From NCBI RefSeq assembly GCF_014199615.1, contig NZ_JACHOB010000001.1:124001-188000 (forward strand): 64,000 nucleotides of DNA, given 5' to 3'. Source of the DNA: Parvularcula dongshanensis. GTDB lineage: Bacteria; Pseudomonadota; Alphaproteobacteria; Caulobacterales; Parvularculaceae. How positions within the stretch are numbered: the stretch's first letter is position 1; each line of letters opens with the position of its first letter. The notes below the pieces were generated by a model. It did not search any database. It was given only the letters and a program-made list of their open reading frames with translations, and was not told the DNA's origin. This document shows positions 18,778 to 27,593 of this stretch, piece after piece. A program made the position numbers and the translations under genes.

Positions 18778-19751
18778 GACGCGCCGAACCGCCTCGCCAG
18801 GACCTCGGGCGTGCCGCCCGAGGGCAGGTAGAACAGTGTTACCATAGTCAGCTCCTGCCCCGCCTCTTGGACGGTCGCCGTCAGTGAGACCAGAGACGAT
18901 GTCGTGGCAAGATTGGCGCTGCCCGGTGACGGCGGCAGCGTCGACAGGGCAGGCTGAGCCATGAAGGCCCCCGCACTGTCGTAGCCGGAGGCCGGACGCC
19001 GTTCGATCAGGCGCTCGACTTCCCGCATCGGAAGCGCGTTGCCGAGAAGGGCGCGAAGGATCGGCGCGTCCTCGGGCCGAAGCGTGTTGACGTTCACCGA
19101 GGCCGGCTCGACGGTCGGCAGGGCGCAGAGGTAGGGACGCAGCGCGCGGTAGGTATCCGCGTCCCATCCCGCCACCGCCCGAAGCTCTGAGGGGTCGGCG
19201 AGCAGGCGCCCCGCCGTCCGGTAGGGCACGGGGCGGCGGGTATAATCGTAGTCCTCGGCCCCGCCCGGCCCGGGCGCGTCGTCCGCGTCGATGAAGTCCC
19301 CCGCCGCCTCGGCCAGGACGGTCGCCCCGGGACCGTAGCCGCCCAAGGCCTCGACGAGGTCGGCGAAGCCCTGAAGTCCGAGGCCAGGGCTAGCATAGCC
19401 GCCCTCCCCCGCCTGGACGACGCTGTTCACGTTGAAGCACGCCACCGGCTCGAAGCGGGCGCGAACGACGCCGCTCGGCAAAGGCAATGTGAGGGGTGCC
19501 GCCAGCCACGGGTCCGTCTCCTTGTGGACGCTCGTGCTGGCGACCTCGCTCAGGAGAAGCGCCGCCCCCTGCTCGGCGCCGAGGAGCGCCCAGACGGCCC
19601 GGTCGCGGGCCTGCGCGGCGCCGGTGCGCGCGACCGAGCGCGCCATCAGCTCGGTGGTCGCTACCGCCACCACCGCGACGCTCGCCAGCAGAAGGAGGAC
19701 GACGAGAAGCGCCGCGCCGCGTTGACGTTCGACTTTCGCGCCTGCCCTCAT
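18774..19751 (-). CDS. gspK: Type II secretion minor pseudopilin K
   Basis: 325 residues from ATG 19751 (ATGA overlap with gspJ). Prepilin-like leader RQRGAALLVVLLLLASVAVV; as is usual for GspK, the glutamate at +5 found in other pseudopilins is absent. The large globular insert, helix-hairpin-like repeats (NVNTLRPEDAPILRALLG, MREVERLIERRPASGYDS) and acidic calcium-site region (DFIDADDAPGPGGAEDYDY) are family features. GspK caps the pseudopilus tip with GspI and GspJ. Confidence 0.92.
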   Translation of the reverse strand: MRAGAKVERQRGAALLVVLLLLASVAVVAVATTELMARSVARTGAAQARDRAVWALLGAEQGAALLLSEVASTSVHKETDPWLAAPLTLPLPSGVVRARFEPVACFNVNSVVQAGEGGYASPGLGLQGFADLVEALGGYGPGATVLAEAAGDFIDADDAPGPGGAEDYDYTRRPVPYRTAGRLLADPSELRAVAGWDADTYRALRPYLCALPTVEPASVNVNTLRPEDAPILRALLGNALPMREVERLIERRPASGYDSAGAFMAQPALSTLPPSPGSANLATTSSLVSLTATVQEAGQELTMVTLFYLPSGGTPEVLARRFGAS

Positions 19752-20377
19752 GGGACCCTCGCCAGGAAATCCTGCCGCAATCGTCCGAAACCGGGCAGCG
19801 TCATCTCGATTCGAAGCGCGTCGGGGCCGGGGGCGCCGTCGTCCTGGCCGGCGAAGCCGTCCCGCCACTGCCCTTCGCTCAGAAACGCAACCTCGGCATC
19901 CTCCACATCCTCGAGCAGCACCTGATCGAGCGTCGGCGTGTCGGCGGCGGCATCGAGGAAGGGCCGGGTTCGCCGGATGAGCGCATCGTCCTTGAGAAGG
20001 TAGGTGACGCGCTGAAGCTCCGCGCGGGGCCGGGCCGAGTCCGGGTTCTGCCAGCCTCCGCGGGTAAGGACGAACAGGACCTCCGCGTCCGGTGCCGTCT
20101 CGGGAAGCGTCAACTCGGCCCCACCGGCGAAGGCCGGCACCTCGGCCTCTCTGCCCGAGGGCCCCTCGCGCACCGGACGCGGCGCGAGCTGAAGGAGGTC
20201 GGCACGAAGGAGCGCGCGCGCCCGTTCGAGCCGCATCACCTCGTCCGTACGCAGCTCGAGCTGGCTCTGGCCGTTCACCGCGAGGGTAAGCACGCCGACG
20301 CTCGCCGCGCTGACGAAGCCGAAGACGCCGAGCGCCACGAGGAGCTCTACCAGGGTGAGGCCGCGTTGCCGTCTCAT
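19748..20377 (-). CDS. gspJ: Type II secretion minor pseudopilin J
   Basis: 209 residues. Short basic leader and cleavage site RRQRG then LTLVELLVALGVFGFV, the class III prepilin signature. The body is beta-rich (TYLLKDDALIRRTRPF). Forms the tip complex with GspI and GspK. ATG overlaps the gspI stop. Confidence 0.92.
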   Translation of the reverse strand: MRRQRGLTLVELLVALGVFGFVSAASVGVLTLAVNGQSQLELRTDEVMRLERARALLRADLLQLAPRPVREGPSGREAEVPAFAGGAELTLPETAPDAEVLFVLTRGGWQNPDSARPRAELQRVTYLLKDDALIRRTRPFLDAAADTPTLDQVLLEDVEDAEVAFLSEGQWRDGFAGQDDGAPGPDALRIEMTLPGFGRLRQDFLARVP

Positions 20378-20748
20378 TGATCGACCGCTTTCAGCGTGGA
20401 GAGCGTCGCGAGTACCTGCCCCCCCCGGTCACGCGTGACCTCCACGGTCAGAAGCTGCGTTTCGGGTATCGGCGAGGCGACCCGCGCGGCCTGCCAGGCG
20501 AAGGTCCGACCGGCGATCTCCTGCGTGCCTTGCGGCTCTTCCTGTTCGCTTTCCCCCGTGACGACCTCGACCATGGCGTTCTCCGCCACGATCCGCGCGA
20601 GCGCGTTGTCGGCGAGCGCCGCAGCGCCGCGAGACTGATTGCCCATGAGAACGAGGATCGCGCCGATCGCGGTCGCGAGCACTGCGAGCGCGACGAGCAC
20701 TTCGATGAGGGTCAGTCCGCGTTGATGCCGCTTGAGTTCACTCCGCAC
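20374..20748 (-). CDS. gspI: Type II secretion minor pseudopilin I
   Basis: 124 residues if started at GTG 20748, giving a ten-residue leader before the cleavage motif RG-LTLIEVLVALAVLAT. An ATG at 20775 would lengthen the leader by nine residues; both overlap the end of gspH. The C-terminal half shows the conserved AEN and GRTFAW patterns of GspI. Tip component that starts pseudopilus assembly. Confidence 0.9.
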   Translation of the reverse strand: MRSELKRHQRGLTLIEVLVALAVLATAIGAILVLMGNQSRGAAALADNALARIVAENAMVEVVTGESEQEEPQGTQEIAGRTFAWQAARVASPIPETQLLTVEVTRDRGGQVLATLSTLKAVDQ

Positions 20749-21271
20749 GGGCCACCTCCGTCTCGCCGAACGCATCGACCGTGACGGTCCAGGCGGCGCC
20801 GAAACCATCGAAGCGCGCTTCGAAGGGCGTGACCTCGCCCGTGGGCGAGAACAGCACGGGCGGGGGCGGCGGAGGCGGCGCCTTCTCCTGCCCCGGCGGC
20901 GTGTAGACGATCAGCGTGCGTTCCGACGGCGGGTCGGGAGGCAGGATCTCGCCACCCGGCGTCAGCGACAGGCGGACGTCCGGCGGAAGCGGCTCGGAGC
21001 GGCTCGGCTGCCACTCGTTGCTTCTACGGGTCAGGATCGTGACCCCCTCGCCGCCCGTCATCCCGATCGGTCGCGCGCCCGCGATTGCAAGGTCCGCATA
21101 GGCAGGCACGGCGCGCGCGAAGCTCCGGGCGGCGCGCTCGGCCGAACTCTGACGGGGCGGCACGGAGAGAACGACCACGGCGCCGACGATCCCCATGATC
21201 ACGATGACCACGAGGATCTCGACCAGGGTCAAGCCACGCTGATGCTCACTCCCAGTTGGTGACGTCCGCAT
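20738..21271 (-). CDS. gspH: Type II secretion minor pseudopilin H with a polyproline insert
   Basis: 177 residues from ATG 21271, which overlaps the end of gspG by 26 bases. Prepilin signature HQRG-LTLVEILVVIVIMG. The globular domain contains an unusual run, KAPPPPPPPVLF (seven prolines), at about two thirds of the length, encoded by a GGC/GGG-rich stretch near 20860-20880. GspH links the tip complex to the GspG shaft. An earlier in-frame start at 21307 would bury more of gspG. Confidence 0.9.
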   Translation of the reverse strand: MRTSPTGSEHQRGLTLVEILVVIVIMGIVGAVVVLSVPPRQSSAERAARSFARAVPAYADLAIAGARPIGMTGGEGVTILTRRSNEWQPSRSEPLPPDVRLSLTPGGEILPPDPPSERTLIVYTPPGQEKAPPPPPPPVLFSPTGEVTPFEARFDGFGAAWTVTVDAFGETEVARAE

Positions 21272-21710
21272 CGGGGCCTTCCCCGCCTGGCTGACCGTCT
21301 CGGCCAAGGGAGTAGAGGTCGAAAGTGCCGAACTCGCCGGGCGACTGGTACTCGTAAGGGCGCTGCCACGGGTCGACCGGCACGGAGTTCGCGGCGAGGT
21401 AGCCGCCCTCCCGGTAGCGGTTCGCCGTGCGCAGGTCGCGGGGCGGCGTGATCAGCGCCTCGAGTCCCTGCTGCGTCGTCGGGTAGGTCGAGTGGTCGAG
21501 GTAGTAGCTCTGGAGCGCGGCCGTGAAGTTGTCGATCTGGGTCTCGGCGGCCTGGGTTCGCGCGCGGTCGACGTTGGGCAGGACGTTCACCGCGACGATG
21601 GCGCCGAGCACGCCCAGGATCACGATCACGACCAGGATCTCGACCAGCGTCAGGCCCCGCTGGCGGCGGCGCGCCGCACGAAGCCTTTGTGTCGAGGCGT
21701 GTTCCGTCAT
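21246..21710 (-). CDS. gspG: Type II secretion major pseudopilin G
   Basis: 154 residues. Basic leader then RQRG-LTLVEILVVIVILGVLGAIVAVNV. Family hallmarks follow: a long helix, DHSTYPTTQQGLEALITPP, YLAANSVPVDPWQRPYEY and the calcium-site tail SLGRDGQPGGEGPDADVTNW. The major shaft subunit that polymerises to push substrates through the secretin. Leu rather than Phe follows the cleavage site, as in GspH, I and J here. Confidence 0.96.
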   Translation of the reverse strand: MTEHASTQRLRAARRRQRGLTLVEILVVIVILGVLGAIVAVNVLPNVDRARTQAAETQIDNFTAALQSYYLDHSTYPTTQQGLEALITPPRDLRTANRYREGGYLAANSVPVDPWQRPYEYQSPGEFGTFDLYSLGRDGQPGGEGPDADVTNWE

Positions 21711-22918
21711 TGAGTCACCATGGTGTTGATCTGAAGGATCGGCAGCATGATAGCGAGGACGATGACGAGCACCACCGCCCCGAGTGTGACGATAACGGCA
21801 GGCTCGAGGAGGCGCAGGGCGACGGTGCTCGTCGACTCGAAGCGCGCCTCCATCTGATCGGCCGTCTTTTCGAGCATGAGGGGTAGCTGACCGGACCGCT
21901 CCCCGGCCGACACCATGCTCGACATCATCGGCGCGAAGACCTCGGCGCGGCGCAAGGCCGGCGCGAGGCCCGCCCCCTCCCGCACGCCGGTCAACGTCAC
22001 CTCGAGCCGGTCTCGGACGAAAGCGTTGGTCACCGTACGCCGCGCACCCTGAAGACCGTCGAGAAGCGGCGTTCCGGCCGCGACCAGCGTCGAGAGCGTC
22101 CGCGCGAAGCGCGCCGCGTCGAGGTCGCGGATCAGCGGACCCATCAGCGGCAGCCGCAGGAAGGTCCGGTCGATGGCGAGGCGGGGACCGGCCCTTCGCC
22201 TCGCAAGAAAGAAGGCCGTCAGCGCACCCATGACGACGATCAGGAGGAGGAGCCCCCAATCGCCGAGGAAGTCGGAGATCCCGATGACGATCCGCGTCAG
22301 GAGTGGCAGTTCCGCCCCCATGCTGGCGAAGGTCGCGACCATCTTCGGCACGACGAAGCGCATCAGTGCCCAGACGATGACGATCGCGACGAGGGCGATG
22401 ACAGCGGGGTAGATCAGCGCGGTGATCGCCTTCGACTGAAGCGCGCGGTTCCGCTCCTGCATGTCCGCGAGGCGGCCGAGAACGGGCCCTAGCGTGCCCG
22501 AGGTCTCGCCCGACGCGACGATGCCTCTGTAGAGGGAAGAGAAGGCGCGCGGATGCTCGCCGAGCGCGTCCGACAGCTTCCAGCCCTCGACGATCCTCGT
22601 GCGAAGCTGCGTCAGCACGCGCGCGATCGGCGTCCCCTGTGCCTGGGCGGCGACGGCGGCGAGCGCCTCCTCGACCGGAAGGGTGGCCTCGATCAGAACG
22701 GATAGCTGCCGCGTCGCGGCGATCACGTCCCTCGGCTTCGGCGTCTTCGGGGCCCGGGTCAACGTCAGGCCCGACCCCTCGCCCGCCTCCGTCAGCGACA
22801 GGAGGGTCAGGCCGGTCGACGCGACCTCGCGCCGCGCGCGCCTTGCGGTCTCGGCCTCGACCGTGCCGCGCCGCTTCCGCCCGCCCGCATCGACCGCTTC
22901 GTAGCGGAAGGCCGTCAC
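21707..22918 (-). CDS. gspF: Type II secretion inner-membrane platform protein F
   Basis: 403 residues, three transmembrane segments and two copies of the T2SSF domain, each with the FxxxLxxLVxAGxPL pattern (FARTLSTLVAAGTPLLDGL in the second). Starts with the GspF pattern FRYEAVDAGGRKRRGTVEAETARRARR (abridged). GTG start overlaps the gspE stop, ATGA overlap with gspG. Polytopic core of the platform that couples GspE to pseudopilus growth. Confidence 0.95.
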   Translation of the reverse strand: MTAFRYEAVDAGGRKRRGTVEAETARRARREVASTGLTLLSLTEAGEGSGLTLTRAPKTPKPRDVIAATRQLSVLIEATLPVEEALAAVAAQAQGTPIARVLTQLRTRIVEGWKLSDALGEHPRAFSSLYRGIVASGETSGTLGPVLGRLADMQERNRALQSKAITALIYPAVIALVAIVIVWALMRFVVPKMVATFASMGAELPLLTRIVIGISDFLGDWGLLLLIVVMGALTAFFLARRRAGPRLAIDRTFLRLPLMGPLIRDLDAARFARTLSTLVAAGTPLLDGLQGARRTVTNAFVRDRLEVTLTGVREGAGLAPALRRAEVFAPMMSSMVSAGERSGQLPLMLEKTADQMEARFESTSTVALRLLEPAVIVTLGAVVLVIVLAIMLPILQINTMVTQ

Positions 22919-24429
22919 GTCGCGTCCACCTCCTGGACCACGCGAATGACCTCTTCGGGCGAGGTGGTCCCTTCCCTGGCATGGGCCCAGCCGGCCTGCG
23001 CCAAGGTCTGCGCATGCTGAAACGCGTGGCGTTCCATCGCGGCCTCGGTCGCGTCGTCGTGCACGAGCTGCCTGAAGCCTTCGTCGGCGACGACCAGCTC
23101 GTAGAGCCCGATCCGGCCCTCATAGCCCGTACCGTTGCAGCGGGCGCAGCCTTGCGGGTCGTAGACGGTTACGGGCCCCTCCGCCCCCATCATCACGAGT
23201 TCCGCCGTGCTCGCTTCGCGCGGCGCCTTGCAGGCCTCGCACAGCTTGCGAACCAGGCGCTGCGCCATGATGCCGGCAACGGTGGACGAGAGGAGGTAGC
23301 TCTCGACTCCCACGTCGCGCAGCCGGGTGATCGCGCCGACGGCGGAGTTGGTGTGGACGGTCGACAACGCAAGGTGCCCCGTCAGCGAGAACTCCATCGC
23401 GATCTTCGCGGTCTCGACGTCGCGGACCTCCCCCACGAGGACGATGTCCGGGTCCTGACGAAGGATCGCGCGGAGCCCTGCGGCGAAGGTCAGGCCGACC
23501 TTCGGGTTCACTTGGGTCTGGGCGATGCCGTCGAGCACGTACTCGACCGGGTCCTCCACCGTCATGATGGTGTCGTTGCCGTCCTTGAGCTCGGTCAGCG
23601 CCGAGTAGAGCGTCGTCGTCTTGCCCGAGCCCGTGGGGCCGGTGATCAGGATGACGCCCTTCTTGCGCTTGAGGAGGGTCCGAAAGCGGCGGAGCGTCTC
23701 GGCCGGCATGCCCAAAAGGTCGAGGTCGAGCTTGGCCTGCTCCTGGTCGAGGATCCGCATCACGACCCGCTCGCCGAAGCGCGACGGCAGCGTGGACACG
23801 CGCACGTCGATCAGGCGCCCGCCCATGGAGAGCGAGATGCGCCCGTCCTGCGGCACGCGCTTCTCGGCGATGTCGAGGCGGGACATGACCTTGATGCGGG
23901 AAGTCAGCACCGGCGTCATCCGCGCGGGCAGTTCCAACACCTCGCGCATCACGCCGTCTATCCTCATGCGGATCTTGAGCGCGGTCTCGTAGGGCTCGAC
24001 GTGAATATCCGAGGCGCGCGTCTTGATGGCCTCCGCGATGAGCGCGTTGATGAGCCGGATGACCGGGGCGTCGTCCTCGGTATCGAGAAGGTCCGCAGTC
24101 GCCGGCAGCCCTTCCGCCAGGGCGGAAAGGTCTTCGGTCCCCTCGTCCTCGAAGGTGGCCGACGAGAGCCCTTCGGCGGAGTAGACCTCGGACAGACGGC
24201 GCTCGAAGACGCCCGACGGCAGCACCTCCACATCCGCGCCGCCCGCGGCCCTGTAGGCTTCGATCACGGCCCAGGGGTCGGCGACAGGCACGCCGGCGGC
24301 GTCGCCCTTGACCCCGATCACGGGCGCCCCGCCCTGCCCGTCGAGAAGAACGACGCCCGCATCCTTGGCGAAGCCGTAGGCGAAGCGACGCGGAGACGTC
24401 GCCTCCTCGGTGCGCTCGGTCCTACTCAA
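22915..24429 (-). CDS. gspE: Type II secretion ATPase E
   Basis: About 504 residues. Walker A GPTGSGKTTTLYSAL near residue 266, Asp-box ILRQDPDIVLVGEVRD, His-box TGHLALSTVHTNSA, and the zinc-binding tetracysteine element LCEACK...GCARCNGTGY near residues 393-435. The best start is TTG 24429, overlapping the gspD stop by 8 bases; an ATG further upstream (24540) lies deep inside gspD. GspE is the hexameric cytoplasmic motor. Confidence 0.95.
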   Translation of the reverse strand: MSRTERTEEATSPRRFAYGFAKDAGVVLLDGQGGAPVIGVKGDAAGVPVADPWAVIEAYRAAGGADVEVLPSGVFERRLSEVYSAEGLSSATFEDEGTEDLSALAEGLPATADLLDTEDDAPVIRLINALIAEAIKTRASDIHVEPYETALKIRMRIDGVMREVLELPARMTPVLTSRIKVMSRLDIAEKRVPQDGRISLSMGGRLIDVRVSTLPSRFGERVVMRILDQEQAKLDLDLLGMPAETLRRFRTLLKRKKGVILITGPTGSGKTTTLYSALTELKDGNDTIMTVEDPVEYVLDGIAQTQVNPKVGLTFAAGLRAILRQDPDIVLVGEVRDVETAKIAMEFSLTGHLALSTVHTNSAVGAITRLRDVGVESYLLSSTVAGIMAQRLVRKLCEACKAPREASTAELVMMGAEGPVTVYDPQGCARCNGTGYEGRIGLYELVVADEGFRQLVHDDATEAAMERHAFQHAQTLAQAGWAHAREGTTSPEEVIRVVQEVDAT

Positions 24430-26533
24430 GTTCGGGCGCAGGCTCGCCCTCGACGGGGAAGCCTCCTTCTGCGCCGCCGCGCGGCGGCGCCGGAACGACG
24501 TAGCCGCCGGTGCCGAGGATGTCGCTCTCGAGCATCTCAATTCGCGACGTGCTGTCCCGGCGACGTCGGTCGGCGCGGTTCTGCTCCTGCGCGGCGTAAT
24601 CGTACTTGCGCGCCGTCACGGCGTCCGCCGTCAAGGGGTCACGGATGATCGTCGGGCGGATGAAGATCATCAGCGTCCGGTCCGTCTGCTCGCGCGTCTG
24701 TCCCTTGAACAGGTTGCCGAGCAGCGGGATGTCGCCGAGGATCGGCACCTTGCTCTCGTTGTTGGAGCGGTTGTTGCCGATCAGACCGCCGATGACCAAG
24801 GTCGAACCGGACTCCGCCGCCGCCGTCGTCGTCACTACGGACTTGTTCGTGATGATGTCCTGGTTCGGCCCTGCGAAGGCGCTGATCGAGGAGAGCTCGA
24901 GGTTGATCTCGAGCTGGACCGTGTTGCCCTCGTTGATCTGCGGCGTGACCTCGAGGATCGAGCCGATGTCCTGCCGCTCGATCGAGGAGAAGACGCCGCC
25001 GTTGAAGTCGTCGCCGGACGCGCGCCCCGTGGTGATCGGGATCTCCTGGCCGACCTGAAGGCGGGCCGGCATGTTGTCCATGACGATGACGGACGGCGTG
25101 TTTAGGATGTTCGAGCGCGAGTCCGACTGGATCGCGTTCAGAAGCACGCCGTAGACCGATCCGTCATCGGTTCTGTCGGCGAAGCCGCCGATGAAGCCCG
25201 AGAAGTTCAGGAGCTGGCCGACAGCCGCCTCGACCAGCGACCCCGCCACGGACTGGAGCGCGGGGTTCTGACTGCCCGTATCCTCGATGACGGTGCCGTT
25301 CTCTGTCGTGACGGTCCGCCCGCCGCTGATCGAATCGCTGCCGGGCCCGAGGAAGTACGCCGCCCCCGCCGCCGAGACGAGGCTCGGCCCCGACCCTGGG
25401 AAGGCCGCCGCGGTGACCGGGAAGCCCTCACCGCCCGACAGGTACTGAACGCCGAGTTCGCGGGCGGTCGTGTTCGAGATCTCGACCACGATGGCCTCGA
25501 TGAGGACCTGCGGGCGGCGGATGTCGAGCTGCGCGACGATCGAGCGGACGAGCCGCTGCGTGTCCGGGGGCGCGTTGACGACGACGGCGTTGGTCGCCTC
25601 GTCGAAGGCGAGCGAGGTCTGCGGCCCGAAGCCGACGCCCGGAGCCCCGCCGCCCTCCCCGCCGGTCAGCTGATCGCCCAGCACGCCGCGCAGAAGCTCG
25701 ACCACCTTCTCCGCATCCGCATGGCGCAGGTAGATCGCGTCGAGGCCCACACGGCTGGCACCAGCGGTGTCGAGCTCCTGAATGATGGGCACGTACTTGC
25801 GCACTTCCTGCGGGTTGCCGCGCAGGATGATCTGGTTCGTCGCGTCGTTCGGCACGACGCTGACCGAGCCGGGCCGACGTCCGTTGGCGGCCTGCTCGTT
25901 GATGATCTGGGTCAGCGTCGCGGCCACTTCGGAGGCCGGCGCGTTCTGCAGGCTGACCGGGCGGACGACCGAGTTGTCGACGTCCATCTCTTCGATCAGG
26001 CGCACGACCCGCTCGACGTTGGCCGCCGTGTCCGCGACGATCAGCGTGTTGGTCTCCGTGATCGGGGTCGCGAGGCCGGTATCGGCGACCAGCGCCCGCA
26101 CGGCGTTCGCCGCTTCGCGCACGTCGACGTTTCGCAGCGGGACGAGACGCGTGACCGTGTCCGCGCCGACCGCCTGCCCGCCTGTGCCGCCTTCGCGCAG
26201 AGCCTGCTGGCTGCGCACGATCTTGTATTCGCGGTCACCGATCGGCACCGCGGTGAAGCCGTTGAGCTGCAAGGTCGCGAGGAACACCTCCCAGACCTCG
26301 TCCGGCGTCAGGTCCGCGTCCGCAGGCGAGATGATGTTCACTGTGCCGGCGAGCGTGGGATCGATGATGAAGGTCCGGCCGGTGCGGATCGAGATGTCGT
26401 TGGCGACCGCGCGAAGGTCGGCGTCCTCATAGTTCAGCGCCGCGCCCTGCTGCGCTGCGGCCGGAGCCGCGGCGAGGAGCGCAGTGCCGAGAAGAAGGGT
26501 GGCGGCGATGCCGCGAAGTCGGGTCGTCGTCAT
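24422..26533 (-). CDS. gspD: Type II secretion outer-membrane secretin D
   Basis: 703 residues. Signal peptide (LLLGTALLAAAPAAAQQ), N0 domain, three N1-N3 repeats (VTRLVPLRNVDVREAANAV, RPVSLQNAPASEVAATL, RVGLDAIYLRHADAEKVVELL), then the secretin core with VPILGDIPLLGNLFKG near the end. Forms the outer-membrane channel. A Gly/Pro-rich tail rather than a recognisable S-domain ends the protein. ATG overlaps the gspC stop. Confidence 0.96.
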   Translation of the reverse strand: MTTTRLRGIAATLLLGTALLAAAPAAAQQGAALNYEDADLRAVANDISIRTGRTFIIDPTLAGTVNIISPADADLTPDEVWEVFLATLQLNGFTAVPIGDREYKIVRSQQALREGGTGGQAVGADTVTRLVPLRNVDVREAANAVRALVADTGLATPITETNTLIVADTAANVERVVRLIEEMDVDNSVVRPVSLQNAPASEVAATLTQIINEQAANGRRPGSVSVVPNDATNQIILRGNPQEVRKYVPIIQELDTAGASRVGLDAIYLRHADAEKVVELLRGVLGDQLTGGEGGGAPGVGFGPQTSLAFDEATNAVVVNAPPDTQRLVRSIVAQLDIRRPQVLIEAIVVEISNTTARELGVQYLSGGEGFPVTAAAFPGSGPSLVSAAGAAYFLGPGSDSISGGRTVTTENGTVIEDTGSQNPALQSVAGSLVEAAVGQLLNFSGFIGGFADRTDDGSVYGVLLNAIQSDSRSNILNTPSVIVMDNMPARLQVGQEIPITTGRASGDDFNGGVFSSIERQDIGSILEVTPQINEGNTVQLEINLELSSISAFAGPNQDIITNKSVVTTTAAAESGSTLVIGGLIGNNRSNNESKVPILGDIPLLGNLFKGQTREQTDRTLMIFIRPTIIRDPLTADAVTARKYDYAAQEQNRADRRRRDSTSRIEMLESDILGTGGYVVPAPPRGGAEGGFPVEGEPAPELE

Positions 26534-27408
26534 GGAGCGAAGGCTCGGCTTAGGTCTACGGGCACGTCGAGCGGCAGGCCCTGCCGCTCGACCGTGACGA
26601 TGAAGGGGCGGCTCGGTGGCAAATCTGCCATGAGTTCGAGAAGTTGGGCGGGGTTAGACGGGGCTGGGATGCCGTCGACGCTCGTCACGATGTCCCCCTC
26701 GGCGAAGCCCGATTCGGTGAAGAGTCCCGGCTTGGGTCCTGGATGAACGCTGAAGCCGGAAGACCCGTCTATGGGCCGGAATTGGAAGGCCTGGGTCAGC
26801 GCGGCGAGGGCCTCGCTCGGACTGCGCGGCCCCTCGGCGGCCTGGGGACGAGGCGTCGAGGCCGCGTTCGAAGCGGCAGAGCCGCCCTCGCGGCCCTCGA
26901 TCGTCAGCGTCTCGTTCACGCCGCTGCGGTTCAAGATGACCTGGTTCGGGGGACGCACGTCCTTCAAAGTCACGCCGCGCATGATCTCGTCGCCGAGGGC
27001 GAAAGCGCGCTGACGCCCGTCCGGCATCTCGATGATGACGGTGGCGATGCCCCCGCCCCCGCTCGTGCCCTTGAGCTCGAGGTCGAGCGTCGTCTCGGCA
27101 GCGCCCGCATAAGCGTCCGTCGTCGTGGCCGGTGCCGCCGCCTTGCCGCCGAAGGGGTCCGTCCGGGACAAGATGCCGAGGTCGGCATCGAACCGCGCCC
27201 GGGTCGCGACCTCGGTCGCGGACGCCGGGGGCTCGATCGGCGCGATTAGGGCGTGGACCACCCGGACCAAGAGGATGCCCACGAGGGCGACGTAGGCGAA
27301 CTCGACCAGGCGCGCGGCCACAGGCTTGCCGCGTCCGCTCCGGCCGGGCCGCGGGGCCCGAGGCCCCGGGCGCAGGGTCTGCCCCGTCTGCGTCGCTGTC
27401 TGCGCCAA
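26530..27408 (-). CDS. gspC: Type II secretion system protein C
   Basis: 292 residues, first gene of the gsp operon. A Pro/Arg-rich cytoplasmic start, one membrane helix (LVEFAYVALVGILLVRVV), the HR domain (TLDLELKGTSGGGGIATVII, FALGDEIMRGVTLKDVRPNQVIL-type strands) and a C-terminal PDZ domain (GLFTESGFAEGDIVTSVDGIPA). GspC connects the inner platform to the secretin and contributes to substrate choice. A CtrA-type box lies 110-124 bases upstream. Confidence 0.93.
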   Translation of the reverse strand: MAQTATQTGQTLRPGPRAPRPGRSGRGKPVAARLVEFAYVALVGILLVRVVHALIAPIEPPASATEVATRARFDADLGILSRTDPFGGKAAAPATTTDAYAGAAETTLDLELKGTSGGGGIATVIIEMPDGRQRAFALGDEIMRGVTLKDVRPPNQVILNRSGVNETLTIEGREGGSAASNAASTPRPQAAEGPRSPSEALAALTQAFQFRPIDGSSGFSVHPGPKPGLFTESGFAEGDIVTSVDGIPAPSNPAQLLELMADLPPSRPFIVTVERQGLPLDVPVDLSRAFAP

Positions 27409-27517
27409 CCGGCACTCCTACGCTCGTAAGAAGGCCCCTGCAGAGCCCTTGCCACGCCGCCCTAGCAAAGGCGGCCCCTTTCGGGAGCCCTACCATTAAC
27501 CGTTTCGCAAGCGCAGG

Positions 27518-27532
27518 TTAAAGGGTGCTTAA
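27518..27532. promoter_or_regulatory. CtrA-type box TTAA-N7-TTAA upstream of gspC
   Basis: Exact match to the alphaproteobacterial CtrA consensus (TTAAAGGGTGCTTAA on the plus strand), 110-124 bases before the gspC start. A third TTAA at 27496-27499 forms, with 27516-27521, a TTAACC/GGTTAA inverted pair. TTAA is rare in this GC-rich window, so a chance full match in a promoter-length spacer is unlikely but not excluded. Confidence 0.55.
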
Positions 27533-27541
27533 GAACCGATA

Positions 27542-27568
27542 GGGCGCCGAGCGGTCCGCCCGGCGCCC
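27542..27568 (-). terminator. Hairpin after the TonB receptor gene
   Basis: An 8-base perfect stem GGGCGCCG / CGGCGCCC with an 11-base loop, 26-52 bases after the receptor stop codon. On the minus strand it is followed by a mixed sequence with only a short T-rich stretch, so it is a weak intrinsic terminator at best, or an mRNA 3'-end stabiliser. Confidence 0.45.
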
Positions 27569-27593
27569 CGTAAGGTTGTGCCTCGGTTTCGCC

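Noticed and set aside
22639-24648. 669-codon plus-strand frame opposite gspF/gspE
   Set aside because: Low-complexity antisense composition; the minus strand encodes GspF and GspE with all motifs.
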